Positions 8,303 to 15,430 of a stretch of 64,000 nt of DNA are shown here, in pieces (positions within the stretch are counted from its first letter, which is position 1; every line of letters begins with the position of its first letter). Made by a program: the position numbers and the translations under genes. Where the stretch lies: the NCBI GenBank assembly GCA_021817825.1, contig JAKAFS010000001.1, forward strand, positions 1 to 64,000. Reading direction: 5' to 3'. The DNA is from Deltaproteobacteria bacterium. GTDB taxonomy: Bacteria; Desulfobacterota; Syntrophia; Syntrophales; UBA5619. Below the pieces are notes generated by a model. It had not been told where the DNA came from. It saw nothing but the letters and a program-made list of their open reading frames with translations, and did not search any database.

Positions 8303-8584
8303 TCAGGCAATTCCGAGTTTTTTCCGGTATTCCGCAAGTCCCGGGATCGGCGCGTCGATCGAGATCGCCCCCTTGCCCCGCAGCCGACATTCATATTCGC
8401 AGGCCAGACACTCGGTCCCCAGCCGTTTGGCCTCCCCGGCAACCATCGGGTAGACGCCGTCTTTCAGGACCAACATTCCCCGTGCGTAGGTCTTGCAGGC
8501 GGCGATGCAGGCCTTGGACTCGCAGGCTGCGCACTGGCTTTCCTCGATACGGACCTTGAGGGTCTGTTCCTCAAATTCCTGCAT
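8303..8584 (-). CDS. Small ferredoxin-like [4Fe-4S] protein inside the CoA-ligase operon
   Basis: This 93-residue protein has a cysteine cluster CAACESKACIAAC near residues 17-29 and a second group CLACEYEC near residues 59-66, the pattern of a short FixX-type ferredoxin. There is no signal peptide or membrane helix, so it should be cytosolic. Its ATG at 8584 overlaps the end of the ligase beta gene by 14 bp, so the two are probably translationally coupled. Electron transfer has no obvious place in a CoA ligase, and its partner is unknown. It may be an electron carrier for the lyase pathway or a structural Fe-S subunit. Confidence 0.8.
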   Translation of the reverse strand: MQEFEEQTLKVRIEESQCAACESKACIAACKTYARGMLVLKDGVYPMVAGEAKRLGTECLACEYECRLRGKGAISIDAPIPGLAEYRKKLGIA

Positions 8585-9851
8585 GGGTCGCCTCCTTTGT
8601 CTTTTTTTGTTCCTTTTTGTATTCGAGGACCATCTCCTTCATCTCCGCGGCAAGGCCCACCGTGTCGTAGACCCGTTCCCCGCCGTAGATCCTGATCCGG
8701 GCGGGAAGATCCTTCGTCCCTTCCCTAAGGATCTCCAGGGATTCCTTTTCCTTGTTGCCGGCCAGAAGGAGCAGCACCGGAAAGCCGGGACGTTTGGGGA
8801 TCTCTTCCCTAAGGGCCTTGACCACGCCGTGGGCGTGATGCCACTGCTCCTGGTTGGCGGCCATGAAGCCGCCGAGCAGGAAGCCGTCGATCCCCTTTTG
8901 GGAAAAGACGAGTTTCGCGGCCCGGTAGACCTTGGAGGCAGGCGGATTGCCGCTCGTGTCGGCAAAGTTGGCCACCCGGAGCCCCTGTTTGTTCAGGCCG
9001 TCGACGCCGAGCATGGCGCCGCCGCCGCCCATGCCGTGGAAGCCGATGGTCCCGAAAACCTCGCCTGCCAGGACATTGTCCATTTCCGCGAAGTAGCAGG
9101 TCCCGCGCAGGTCTTTTTCTTCCACCCACCAGGCAAGCTTGTCCAGTTCCGTAGGCGGCGTTCCCGATTCCCGAGCCACCTCGATCCCCAGTTCGGGATG
9201 GCGGATGACCGAAGAATCGTCGATGGAGATCCGGCAATCGCCGGCCAGGACCTTGCCGTCAGCGGTCACGACCAGGGGGTTGATCTCGATGAGGCGGGCG
9301 CCGTAATTCTTGAAGGTGTCGTAGAGGCCGACCATGAGGCGGGCCACCTGGGAGATATGGGGGCTCGGCACCTTGAGCCGGTTGGCCAGGTTCAGGGCAT
9401 CGTAGATCCGAAAACCGCGCAGGACATCGACGTTCATGAGGGCGATCTTATCGGCCGGCACGGACTCGATGTCCATGCCGCCGGAGGTGGAAAACATGAC
9501 GACGGGACAGCGCGCCTCGGCCCGGGCATCGACGATGATCCCGGCGTAGTATTCCCGGTCGATGGCCAGCTTCTCTTCGACGAGGACCTTCTCGACCAGA
9601 AGCCCCTTGATCGTCCGGCCCAGGAGCGAAGCGGCGACGTTTTCCGCCTCTTCGGGCGAAGCGGCGAATTGGACGCCGCCGGCCTTGCCCCGGCCGCCGG
9701 CCCAGATCTGGACCTTGACGACCACGGGCTTTCCGATCTTGGCCGCGATGGCCCTGGCCTCTTCGGGAGTTTTGGCGACATCGCCTTGGGGAATCGGCAT
9801 CTTGGCAATCTTGAAGAGCGCCTTTCCTTCGTACTCATGCAAGCGGGCCAT
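8571..9851 (-). CDS. Acyl-CoA ligase beta subunit (ATP-grasp; SucC / MtkA type)
   Basis: This 426-residue protein is the ATP-grasp beta subunit that pairs with the alpha subunit at 7358-8281. It begins MARLHEYEGKALF, has VVVKVQIWAGGRGKAGGV as the ATP-binding Lys/Gly loop, LIEINPLVVTADGKVLAGD as the metal-binding loop, and GGGGAMLGVDGLNKQG in the ligase domain. It is longer than typical SucC (about 390) through a C-terminal Lys/Glu-rich tail. The ATG has GGAGGTCCAT before it. A candidate promoter (10003-10030) and a palindrome (9967-9983) precede it. The preferred acid (succinate or malate) is inferred only from context. Confidence 0.85.
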   Translation of the reverse strand: MARLHEYEGKALFKIAKMPIPQGDVAKTPEEARAIAAKIGKPVVVKVQIWAGGRGKAGGVQFAASPEEAENVAASLLGRTIKGLLVEKVLVEEKLAIDREYYAGIIVDARAEARCPVVMFSTSGGMDIESVPADKIALMNVDVLRGFRIYDALNLANRLKVPSPHISQVARLMVGLYDTFKNYGARLIEINPLVVTADGKVLAGDCRISIDDSSVIRHPELGIEVARESGTPPTELDKLAWWVEEKDLRGTCYFAEMDNVLAGEVFGTIGFHGMGGGGAMLGVDGLNKQGLRVANFADTSGNPPASKVYRAAKLVFSQKGIDGFLLGGFMAANQEQWHHAHGVVKALREEIPKRPGFPVLLLLAGNKEKESLEILREGTKDLPARIRIYGGERVYDTVGLAAEMKEMVLEYKKEQKKTKEATHAGI

Positions 9852-9966
9852 ATGGACCTCCTATGACGTGCGATGGTTGGTTCTCGGCAGGTTCTCGAAT
9901 TGCGCTTGTCCGCGGGTCCTTGCGCCCAGGTCCGGTACAAAGACCGGCATCCCGCGCCAAAGGGCG

Positions 9967-9983
9967 TTATGTCCGAAACATAA
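9967..9983. promoter_or_regulatory. Possible operator: inverted repeat TTATGT-N5-ACATAA
   Basis: A 6-bp perfect inverted repeat with a 5-base spacer lies between the candidate promoter and the ligase beta start codon. The size and spacing suit a dimeric repressor. No regulator gene is adjacent. Confidence 0.35.
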
Positions 9984-10002
9984 GCTGAAGATCGTTTATT
10001 TT

Positions 10003-10030
10003 ATTTAACAGACGAAAAATGCAAAGTCAA
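10003..10030 (-). promoter_or_regulatory. Candidate promoter of the CoA-ligase/lyase operon
   Basis: On the minus strand TTGACT (-35) is followed after 16 bases by TTAAAT (-10). It lies about 150 bp upstream of the ligase beta start, in the gap after the membrane-complex operon. Confidence 0.45.
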
Positions 10031-10032
10031 CA

Positions 10033-10056
10033 CGGCAAGACTTACGGCAAGACTTA
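10033..10056. repeat. 12-bp tandem duplication at the end of the small-subunit gene
   Basis: CGGCAAGACTTA occurs twice head to tail. The right copy contains the TAA stop of the hydrogenase-like small subunit (minus strand), so the duplication doubled the end of the gene including its stop codon. Confidence 0.8.
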
Positions 10057-10797
10057 GAGCTTGCCGAGCAGGCGCAGAATGCCGTCCAGAATCGTCAGGG
10101 GATGGGGCGGGCAGCCGGGAACGTATAAATCGACCGGCAGGACCGGATCGACGCCATTGCCCGCTTCGGGATGGTCGATATAGGGGCCTCCGGAAATGGC
10201 GCAGGCGCCTACGGCGATGACCAGTTTGGGCGCCGGGACGGCGGCATAGGTCTTCTCCAGGGCCAGCCGCATGTTGCCGGTCACGGGCCCGGTGATGAGC
10301 AGGCCGTCGGCGTGACGGGGAGAGGCGACAAATTGCACCCCGAAGCGCCCCAGATCCCACACCACGGTGCTCAAGACGTTCGTGTCCGCTTCACAGCCGT
10401 TGCACCCCCCGGCGCTGACCTGGCGCAGTTTGAGGGAGCGGCCGAACAGGCGGCGGGCTTCCCGATCCAGCGACTCGGCCAATTTCAGAGAGGCTCCTTT
10501 CAAGACCAGGGCCTCCCTCGTTCGGACGGCCAGACGATGGTCCTGGGAGAAGCGAATCGCGCCCTGCGGACAGGCGCGTTGGCACTGATTGCAGAAAAGA
10601 CAGCGGCCCAGGTCGATGGTTCCTTCGTCGCCGATGGCGTCTGTCGGGCAGGTTTCCCGGCAGAGCCGACAACCGTCTCCGCACTGGGTCCGATCGATCA
10701 CCGGCAAACCGCGGAAGCGGTCCGGCAAGACGGGCAGCTCGTTCGGATACTGCAAGGTCTTGTTTTTTTGGGTTAAAGCATTCAAAAATACGTTCAT
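10054..10797 (-). CDS. Ferredoxin-small subunit fusion of an Ehr/group 4 hydrogenase-like complex (HyfH+HyfI / NuoI+NuoB-like)
   Basis: This 247-residue protein fuses an 8Fe ferredoxin domain to the small subunit. The N-terminal half has two cluster motifs, CGDGCRLCRETCP and CLFCNQCQRACP. The C-terminal half has the four proximal-cluster cysteines of the NuoB / NiFe small-subunit fold in GGCNGCEAD, GACAISGGPY and PGCPPHPLT. It would pass electrons between a soluble donor and the large subunit at the membrane face. The ATG at 10797 (MNVFLNALTQ) is preferred; the upstream extension lies inside the large-subunit gene in another frame. It is the last gene of the complex operon. Confidence 0.85.
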   Translation of the reverse strand: MNVFLNALTQKNKTLQYPNELPVLPDRFRGLPVIDRTQCGDGCRLCRETCPTDAIGDEGTIDLGRCLFCNQCQRACPQGAIRFSQDHRLAVRTREALVLKGASLKLAESLDREARRLFGRSLKLRQVSAGGCNGCEADTNVLSTVVWDLGRFGVQFVASPRHADGLLITGPVTGNMRLALEKTYAAVPAPKLVIAVGACAISGGPYIDHPEAGNGVDPVLPVDLYVPGCPPHPLTILDGILRLLGKL

Positions 10798-10805
10798 CGT
10801 CCCAC

Positions 10806-12353
10806 TCACAAGTCGTGACCGCAATAAGAAAGACTGAAGCTTTTGTTGCAAATCGGGAAATCGGAAACCGGCTGGTTCCTCATGGCCATTGCCAGCCCCA
10901 TCCAATTGTGGAAGGAAGGATCGACGATCTTATAATGGCTGAACAGTCCCTCTGCGTCCGTCAGGGCCACATGACAGATTTCCCCGCGCCACCCTTCGAC
11001 GAGGGAAACCGCCAGCGAGCGCGCCGCCCTGTCCTTCAGCGCCGTTTCCGTTTTTCCCTCCGGCCACATCTCCAGCTGATTTTCGATAAAGGTCATGGAC
11101 CGCTGAATTTCCAGCCACCGCACATAGGCGCGGGCAAAGACATCTCCCGTGTTCCAGGTGGAAACCGGTATCTGCGCAAATCGGTAAATGCCGGCCGGGT
11201 GATCGTAGCGGGCATCGCGCACGATCTCGCAGGCCCGGGCGGCAGGACCGACGAGACCCAAATGGATGGCGGTTTCCTTGGAAATCCGGCCGGCGCTTTC
11301 GAACCGCGCCAGGACCGACGGCGTCTCCCAGAGCAGGGTGACGGCGGCGGCGACTTCGTCAAAGGCGGCCCGCAGACGATCCCGGAACGGCGGAATCCAG
11401 GAACGGTCCAGATCGAAGGCCACGCCGCCGGGCAGCACCAGGCTCCGGCCAAAGCGGTTTCCGCAAAGCATGGCCGTCAGGTTCAAAAAATCGCCGCGCA
11501 GGCGTCCGCAAAAGGAGGCCGTGGGGAGATAGCCGACATCGCCCGCCAGGGCGCCCAAGTCCCCGACGTGGTTGGCCAGCCGCTCCAACTCCAACGCAAT
11601 GCCGCGGATGGTCTTGGCGCGCGGCGTCACGGAGATGCCCATGAGCGTCTCCAGTAGATGGGCGTAGGCCGTCGCATGGCCGATGGTCGTGTCGCCGGCG
11701 AGGGTTTCCATGTAGGGCAAGGTCCGTTTGGTGGGGCCGCCGATCAACGCCGTTTCGATGCCGCGATGCTGATAACCCAGCGATATTTCCAGATGGTAGA
11801 CTTTTTCGCCATGGCATTGAAAGCGAAAATGGCCCGGTTCGATAATCCCGGCGTGGACGGGACCTACCGCGACCTCATGGATCTCCGCCCCTTCGAGACG
11901 GAAAAAGTCCGTGACGCCGATCCGGTTTTCCGGCGAACGGTCCCGGCCTTCGGGATGACGATAGCTCTTCTGGAAGCGGATCGGCTTGAGCCGGGGATGG
12001 CCTTCGGGCACGACGCCCCATTGCTCGCAAAGCTCGCGCTCGAACCAGTGGGCCTGCAAACAGTCGGGAGTCAGGGCCGGATAGGAACCGCAAACATCGG
12101 TCGCGATGCTGGACACCGTCCCGGCGCGGTCGCCGGCCAGCAGGGCAAAAAGCCGGACGGCCCGGGACTCCGGATCGCCGGCCCCGGGCGGGGCAAAACG
12201 GTCGGCGGGGACCCCGAAAAAGGCGCAGAGGCGCATGCCGCCGGCAACGGCGTCGATGACGGCCGACCGGAAACTGCCGATGGGCACCAGCGGGATTTCG
12301 TCGATGGCGATCATCCGGGAATTACGTAATGTTTTCAAGTCAGAAGGGATCAT
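10806..12353 (-). CDS. Large subunit of an Ehr complex (HyfG / NuoCD-like) lacking Ni-binding cysteines
   Basis: This 515-residue protein combines a NuoC-like domain (about residues 20-145) with a NuoD / NiFe large-subunit domain. In true group 4 hydrogenases two CxxC motifs bind Ni-Fe. Here the first motif reads ETLAGDTTIGHATAY, with both cysteines replaced (Ala219, Thr222). The second reads SLSYCGHDL at the extreme C-terminus, with only the first Cys kept (Cys511) and Asp in place of the second. A NiFe site is therefore unlikely, matching the energy-converting-hydrogenase-related (Ehr) group. The start at 12353 follows AGGAGG at normal spacing. It overlaps the preceding membrane gene by 4 bp. 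Confidence 0.85.
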   Translation of the reverse strand: MIPSDLKTLRNSRMIAIDEIPLVPIGSFRSAVIDAVAGGMRLCAFFGVPADRFAPPGAGDPESRAVRLFALLAGDRAGTVSSIATDVCGSYPALTPDCLQAHWFERELCEQWGVVPEGHPRLKPIRFQKSYRHPEGRDRSPENRIGVTDFFRLEGAEIHEVAVGPVHAGIIEPGHFRFQCHGEKVYHLEISLGYQHRGIETALIGGPTKRTLPYMETLAGDTTIGHATAYAHLLETLMGISVTPRAKTIRGIALELERLANHVGDLGALAGDVGYLPTASFCGRLRGDFLNLTAMLCGNRFGRSLVLPGGVAFDLDRSWIPPFRDRLRAAFDEVAAAVTLLWETPSVLARFESAGRISKETAIHLGLVGPAARACEIVRDARYDHPAGIYRFAQIPVSTWNTGDVFARAYVRWLEIQRSMTFIENQLEMWPEGKTETALKDRAARSLAVSLVEGWRGEICHVALTDAEGLFSHYKIVDPSFHNWMGLAMAMRNQPVSDFPICNKSFSLSYCGHDL

Positions 12354-13867
12354 CGCCATCCTCCTGACAGGGGAACAATGCCGCCTGCGGGGCTGACAAT
12401 GCCGGCCGCCGCATTCAATACCCTAAAGAGCGTCTGGGGCATCCAGAGCCCGAGGAGCAGCAGAACCGCCAGGGGCGCCGCCACCAGCAAGTACTCCAGG
12501 AAGCTGGGCCGCGCCGGTCTCAGGGACGGATCGGCAGGCGTCCCCCAGACCATGGGAATGAGGTGGCTCAAGGCGCCGATGAACACAACGCCGATGCCCG
12601 CGAGAAAGACCGCCGCGACGAGCAGGGAACCGCCTTGCAAGGCGGCCTTGAGAATCATGAACTCGCTGATGAAGAGGGAAAAAGGGGCCATCCCGATCAG
12701 CGCCAGGATGCCGGCAAACAGGGCCGTACCCCAGAGCGGCGACAGCCTCAGCACGCCTCTTAGCGACTTCATGCTGTAGCTGCTGGTCATCTGCGCCAGA
12801 CGTCCGGCCGAAAAGAAGGCCAGCGTCTTGGCGAGCGCATGGTTCAGGGTGTGCAGGAGGGCGGCCAGGGTGCCCAAAGGGCCGAGGCCCAGCCCCAGCG
12901 CAATGATGCCGATATGCTCCATGCTGCTGTAGGCGAGGAAGCGCTTCACATGGGTTTGAAAGAGGATGAAGCCCGCCGCCAGGGTGATGGAGATCAGGCC
13001 GAATCCGGTCAACAGATTCAATCCCCATCCCGTGTGCCGGGTGGCGCCCTCGACAATGGGAATGTAACGCATCAGGCAATACATCGACGTGCTGAGCAGG
13101 ATGCCGGAAAAAAGGGCGGATACCGGCGACGGCGCCTGAGAGTGGGCGTCGGGAAGCCAGCTGTGCATCGGCGCGAGCCCCGCCTTGGTTCCATAACCGA
13201 CCAAAAGGAAAATGAACGCGGCTTTCATCAGGGCCGGATCCAGCAAATCGGCATGGGTGCGCAAGGTGGTCCAGAGGAGGACATGATGGCCATCGATCCC
13301 CGCGCCTTTGGCGGACGCGGCGGCCAAGAGCGTGCCCATGAACGCAAAGGCCACCCCCACCGAGCAGACGAGGATATACTTCCACATGGCTTCCAGCGAT
13401 TCCCGGGAAAAGTAAATGCAGATGAGAAAAGCGGTCACCAGGGTGGTCGCTTCGATGCCCACCCACATCAGTCCCAGGTTGTTCGAAAGGAGGGTCATCG
13501 CCATGGCCGCCAGCGCCCCGCACCACAGCGAGGTGAACTGTCTGATCTGCTTGAGCGTCAGGTGGTGATACCACAATTCCTGCTGGAAATAGATGCAGCC
13601 GTAGAGGGAACTCAAGCCGAAGACCACGAGCATCACAAAAAAATGATAGGCCGACAGGGCATCCATCACCAGCCAGTTTGCCGCGGCAAAGAGAACCCGG
13701 CCGTGCAGCAAGACCGCGCCGACGGCCCACAATCCCAGCCCCGCCGTGCCGACAATCCCGGCGCACATCACGGCGAGCGCAAGCTTCGGCGAAGGGGCCA
13801 AAAGGCTGGCCAATCCGGCGAGGGTGGGAACGGCCAGGAGCAGCCAAATCACGATTTCCTCATTCAT
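12350..13867 (-). CDS. Proton-pumping membrane subunit, HyfF / NuoN-like
   Basis: This 505-residue multi-helix protein belongs to the complex I antiporter-like family. The ATG at 13867 (MNEEIVIWLLLAVPT) is chosen because upstream residues are charged and unlike a membrane protein. Motifs include LMWVGIEATTLVTAFLICIY with the conserved Glu, VGYGTKAGLAPMHSWLPDAH, and AYSSMEHIGIIALGLGLGPL. It should carry protons or Na+ in the Ehr complex. It is 11 bp after the HyfE-like gene and overlaps the large subunit start. Confidence 0.88.
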   Translation of the reverse strand: MNEEIVIWLLLAVPTLAGLASLLAPSPKLALAVMCAGIVGTAGLGLWAVGAVLLHGRVLFAAANWLVMDALSAYHFFVMLVVFGLSSLYGCIYFQQELWYHHLTLKQIRQFTSLWCGALAAMAMTLLSNNLGLMWVGIEATTLVTAFLICIYFSRESLEAMWKYILVCSVGVAFAFMGTLLAAASAKGAGIDGHHVLLWTTLRTHADLLDPALMKAAFIFLLVGYGTKAGLAPMHSWLPDAHSQAPSPVSALFSGILLSTSMYCLMRYIPIVEGATRHTGWGLNLLTGFGLISITLAAGFILFQTHVKRFLAYSSMEHIGIIALGLGLGPLGTLAALLHTLNHALAKTLAFFSAGRLAQMTSSYSMKSLRGVLRLSPLWGTALFAGILALIGMAPFSLFISEFMILKAALQGGSLLVAAVFLAGIGVVFIGALSHLIPMVWGTPADPSLRPARPSFLEYLLVAAPLAVLLLLGLWMPQTLFRVLNAAAGIVSPAGGIVPLSGGWR

Positions 13868-13878
13868 CTCCGCTCGTT

Positions 13879-14526
13879 TTATCCTTTCAACACATTCAGG
13901 CGATCTGCATCGAGATGATCGAAGGCCCTGTTGATGTGATAAATCGCAATCCCCATGACGAACACGGCGACAAAGGCATCGAGCAAAATGCCCAATTCCA
14001 CAAGCAACGGGATCTCCACCACCGAGTAGACGCCAAAGGTATAGATGCCGTTTTCCATGATGATATAGCCCAGGCACTGGTTGAGCGCATTTTTGCGGGC
14101 AATGATCAAAAAAAGGCCGGTGAACAAAGTGGTCAGCGCCGCCGGGACGATCAGGGAATCGCTGCTCCCGGAGGCAAAGAGCGGGAGCTTCTCGGCCATC
14201 CAGAGGGAAACCCCCAGCATGAACAAGCCCGCGATCACCGACGTGATGTAGCCGACAAAGGGCTCTATTTCATTTTGGGTCCCCGCTTCCCGAATGCCGC
14301 GGCGCAGCAGGATGGGAAAAACAAAACCCTTGATGAGGAAGCTGGCCGCCGCGATCAGAAAGAGACGGGGGGTCAGCGCTCCCCATTGGGTCACCAGCGC
14401 CAGCGCCCCCAGCAGCATTCCCTGAAAGGAGACGATGCTGATGCAGGTCCGCAGACGGCTCAGCCCCAAAAGGGCAAAGTCGGAGAGAACCAGGAGAATC
14501 ATCATGATTTCGATGGGCGAATCCAT
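13879..14526 (-). CDS. Membrane subunit HyfE-like
   Basis: This 215-residue integral membrane protein has about six predicted helices and matches HyfE, a NuoK-related subunit of hydrogenase-4-type complexes. The C-terminal half contains NALNQCLGYIIMENGIYTFG with the conserved Glu in a helix, followed by LVELGILLDAFVAVFVMGIA. Its start lies one base after the stop of the HyfC-like gene, so translation is probably coupled. Confidence 0.85.
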   Translation of the reverse strand: MDSPIEIMMILLVLSDFALLGLSRLRTCISIVSFQGMLLGALALVTQWGALTPRLFLIAAASFLIKGFVFPILLRRGIREAGTQNEIEPFVGYITSVIAGLFMLGVSLWMAEKLPLFASGSSDSLIVPAALTTLFTGLFLIIARKNALNQCLGYIIMENGIYTFGVYSVVEIPLLVELGILLDAFVAVFVMGIAIYHINRAFDHLDADRLNVLKG

Positions 14527-14527
14527 G

Positions 14528-15430
14528 TTACGACCTCAGGACCAATAAAAAGGCGAACGCCGATAGGGAGCCGGCCGCGACCAAAAGCTGCGGGATGCGG
14601 ATCAGCCGCAGCCGCGCCATGGTGGACTCGATGACGCCGACCACGACGGCCAAGCCCAAAAGGCCGGCCACGGCCGTCCCGACGGACAGGGGCCGGAAGA
14701 GATCCGCAGGCGCCGGGAAGACGATCCCCACGATGAGCAGCCCCAATACCCACAGTTTCAAGGCCGCGCCGTAGAGGATGAAGGCAAAGTCCGGACCGCT
14801 GTGGTCGAGGACCATGACCTCATGGATCATGGTCAATTCCAGGTGCGTGTTGGGATCGTCGAAGGGGATGCGGGCGTTCTCGCACAGATAGACCACCAGA
14901 AGGGCGACGACCACCAGCACCACCTCGGGGGAGAAGACATGGGCCGCCGGCAGCAACGTGGAAAGAGAGAGGCTGCCGGTTTCCCGGGCAACGGCGGCCA
15001 GGCCGATCAGCAAGGCCGGTTCCGCCAGGGCCGAATAGAGGACCTCCCGGCTGGCGCCCATTCCTTCAAAGCTCGATCCCGTGTCCAGGGCGGCAATCAC
15101 GGTGAAAAAACGCATCGCGCCCAGGAGATAGGCAAAAAGCAGCAGGTCTCCCGAAAAGGCCAGGGGCGCTGCGACGCCGCCCAGAGGCACGATGCAGAGC
15201 GCCGTGAGGACGGCGGCAAATCCGACGATGGGTCCTGCCCGAAAGACCCAGGAGGCGGTGTTGCTGTACACGGCCCCTTTGCGCAGTTGCTTGACGATAT
15301 CGTAATAGGCCTGGAGCAGCGGTTGTCCGGTCCTGCCGGCAAAGACGGCCTTGGTTCTATTGACAATGCCCAGGAGCAAGGGGGCCAAAAGTAGTCCTAA
15401 AAGGATATTGAGGAAAGAAGCGATCGTCAT
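14528..15430 (-). CDS. Membrane subunit HyfC / NuoH-like
   Basis: This 300-residue protein is the NuoH-family subunit that links the soluble arm to the membrane arm. The ATG at 15430 (MTIASFLNILLGL) overlaps the preceding stop codon as ATGA. Longer readings of the frame reach into charged sequence and are rejected. Family features are TGQPLLQAYYDIVKQLRKG, LDTGSSFEGMGASREVL and IPFDDPNTHLELTMIHEVMV, which carries the conserved acidic residues. Its presence shows the complex has the minimal NuoH module needed for coupling. Confidence 0.9.
   Translation of the reverse strand: MTIASFLNILLGLLLAPLLLGIVNRTKAVFAGRTGQPLLQAYYDIVKQLRKGAVYSNTASWVFRAGPIVGFAAVLTALCIVPLGGVAAPLAFSGDLLLFAYLLGAMRFFTVIAALDTGSSFEGMGASREVLYSALAEPALLIGLAAVARETGSLSLSTLLPAAHVFSPEVVLVVVALLVVYLCENARIPFDDPNTHLELTMIHEVMVLDHSGPDFAFILYGAALKLWVLGLLIVGIVFPAPADLFRPLSVGTAVAGLLGLAVVVGVIESTMARLRLIRIPQLLVAAGSLSAFAFLLVLRS

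Noticed and set aside
10806-12353. Active NiFe hydrogenase
   Set aside because: Three of the four nickel-binding cysteines are missing, and no maturation genes lie in the window.
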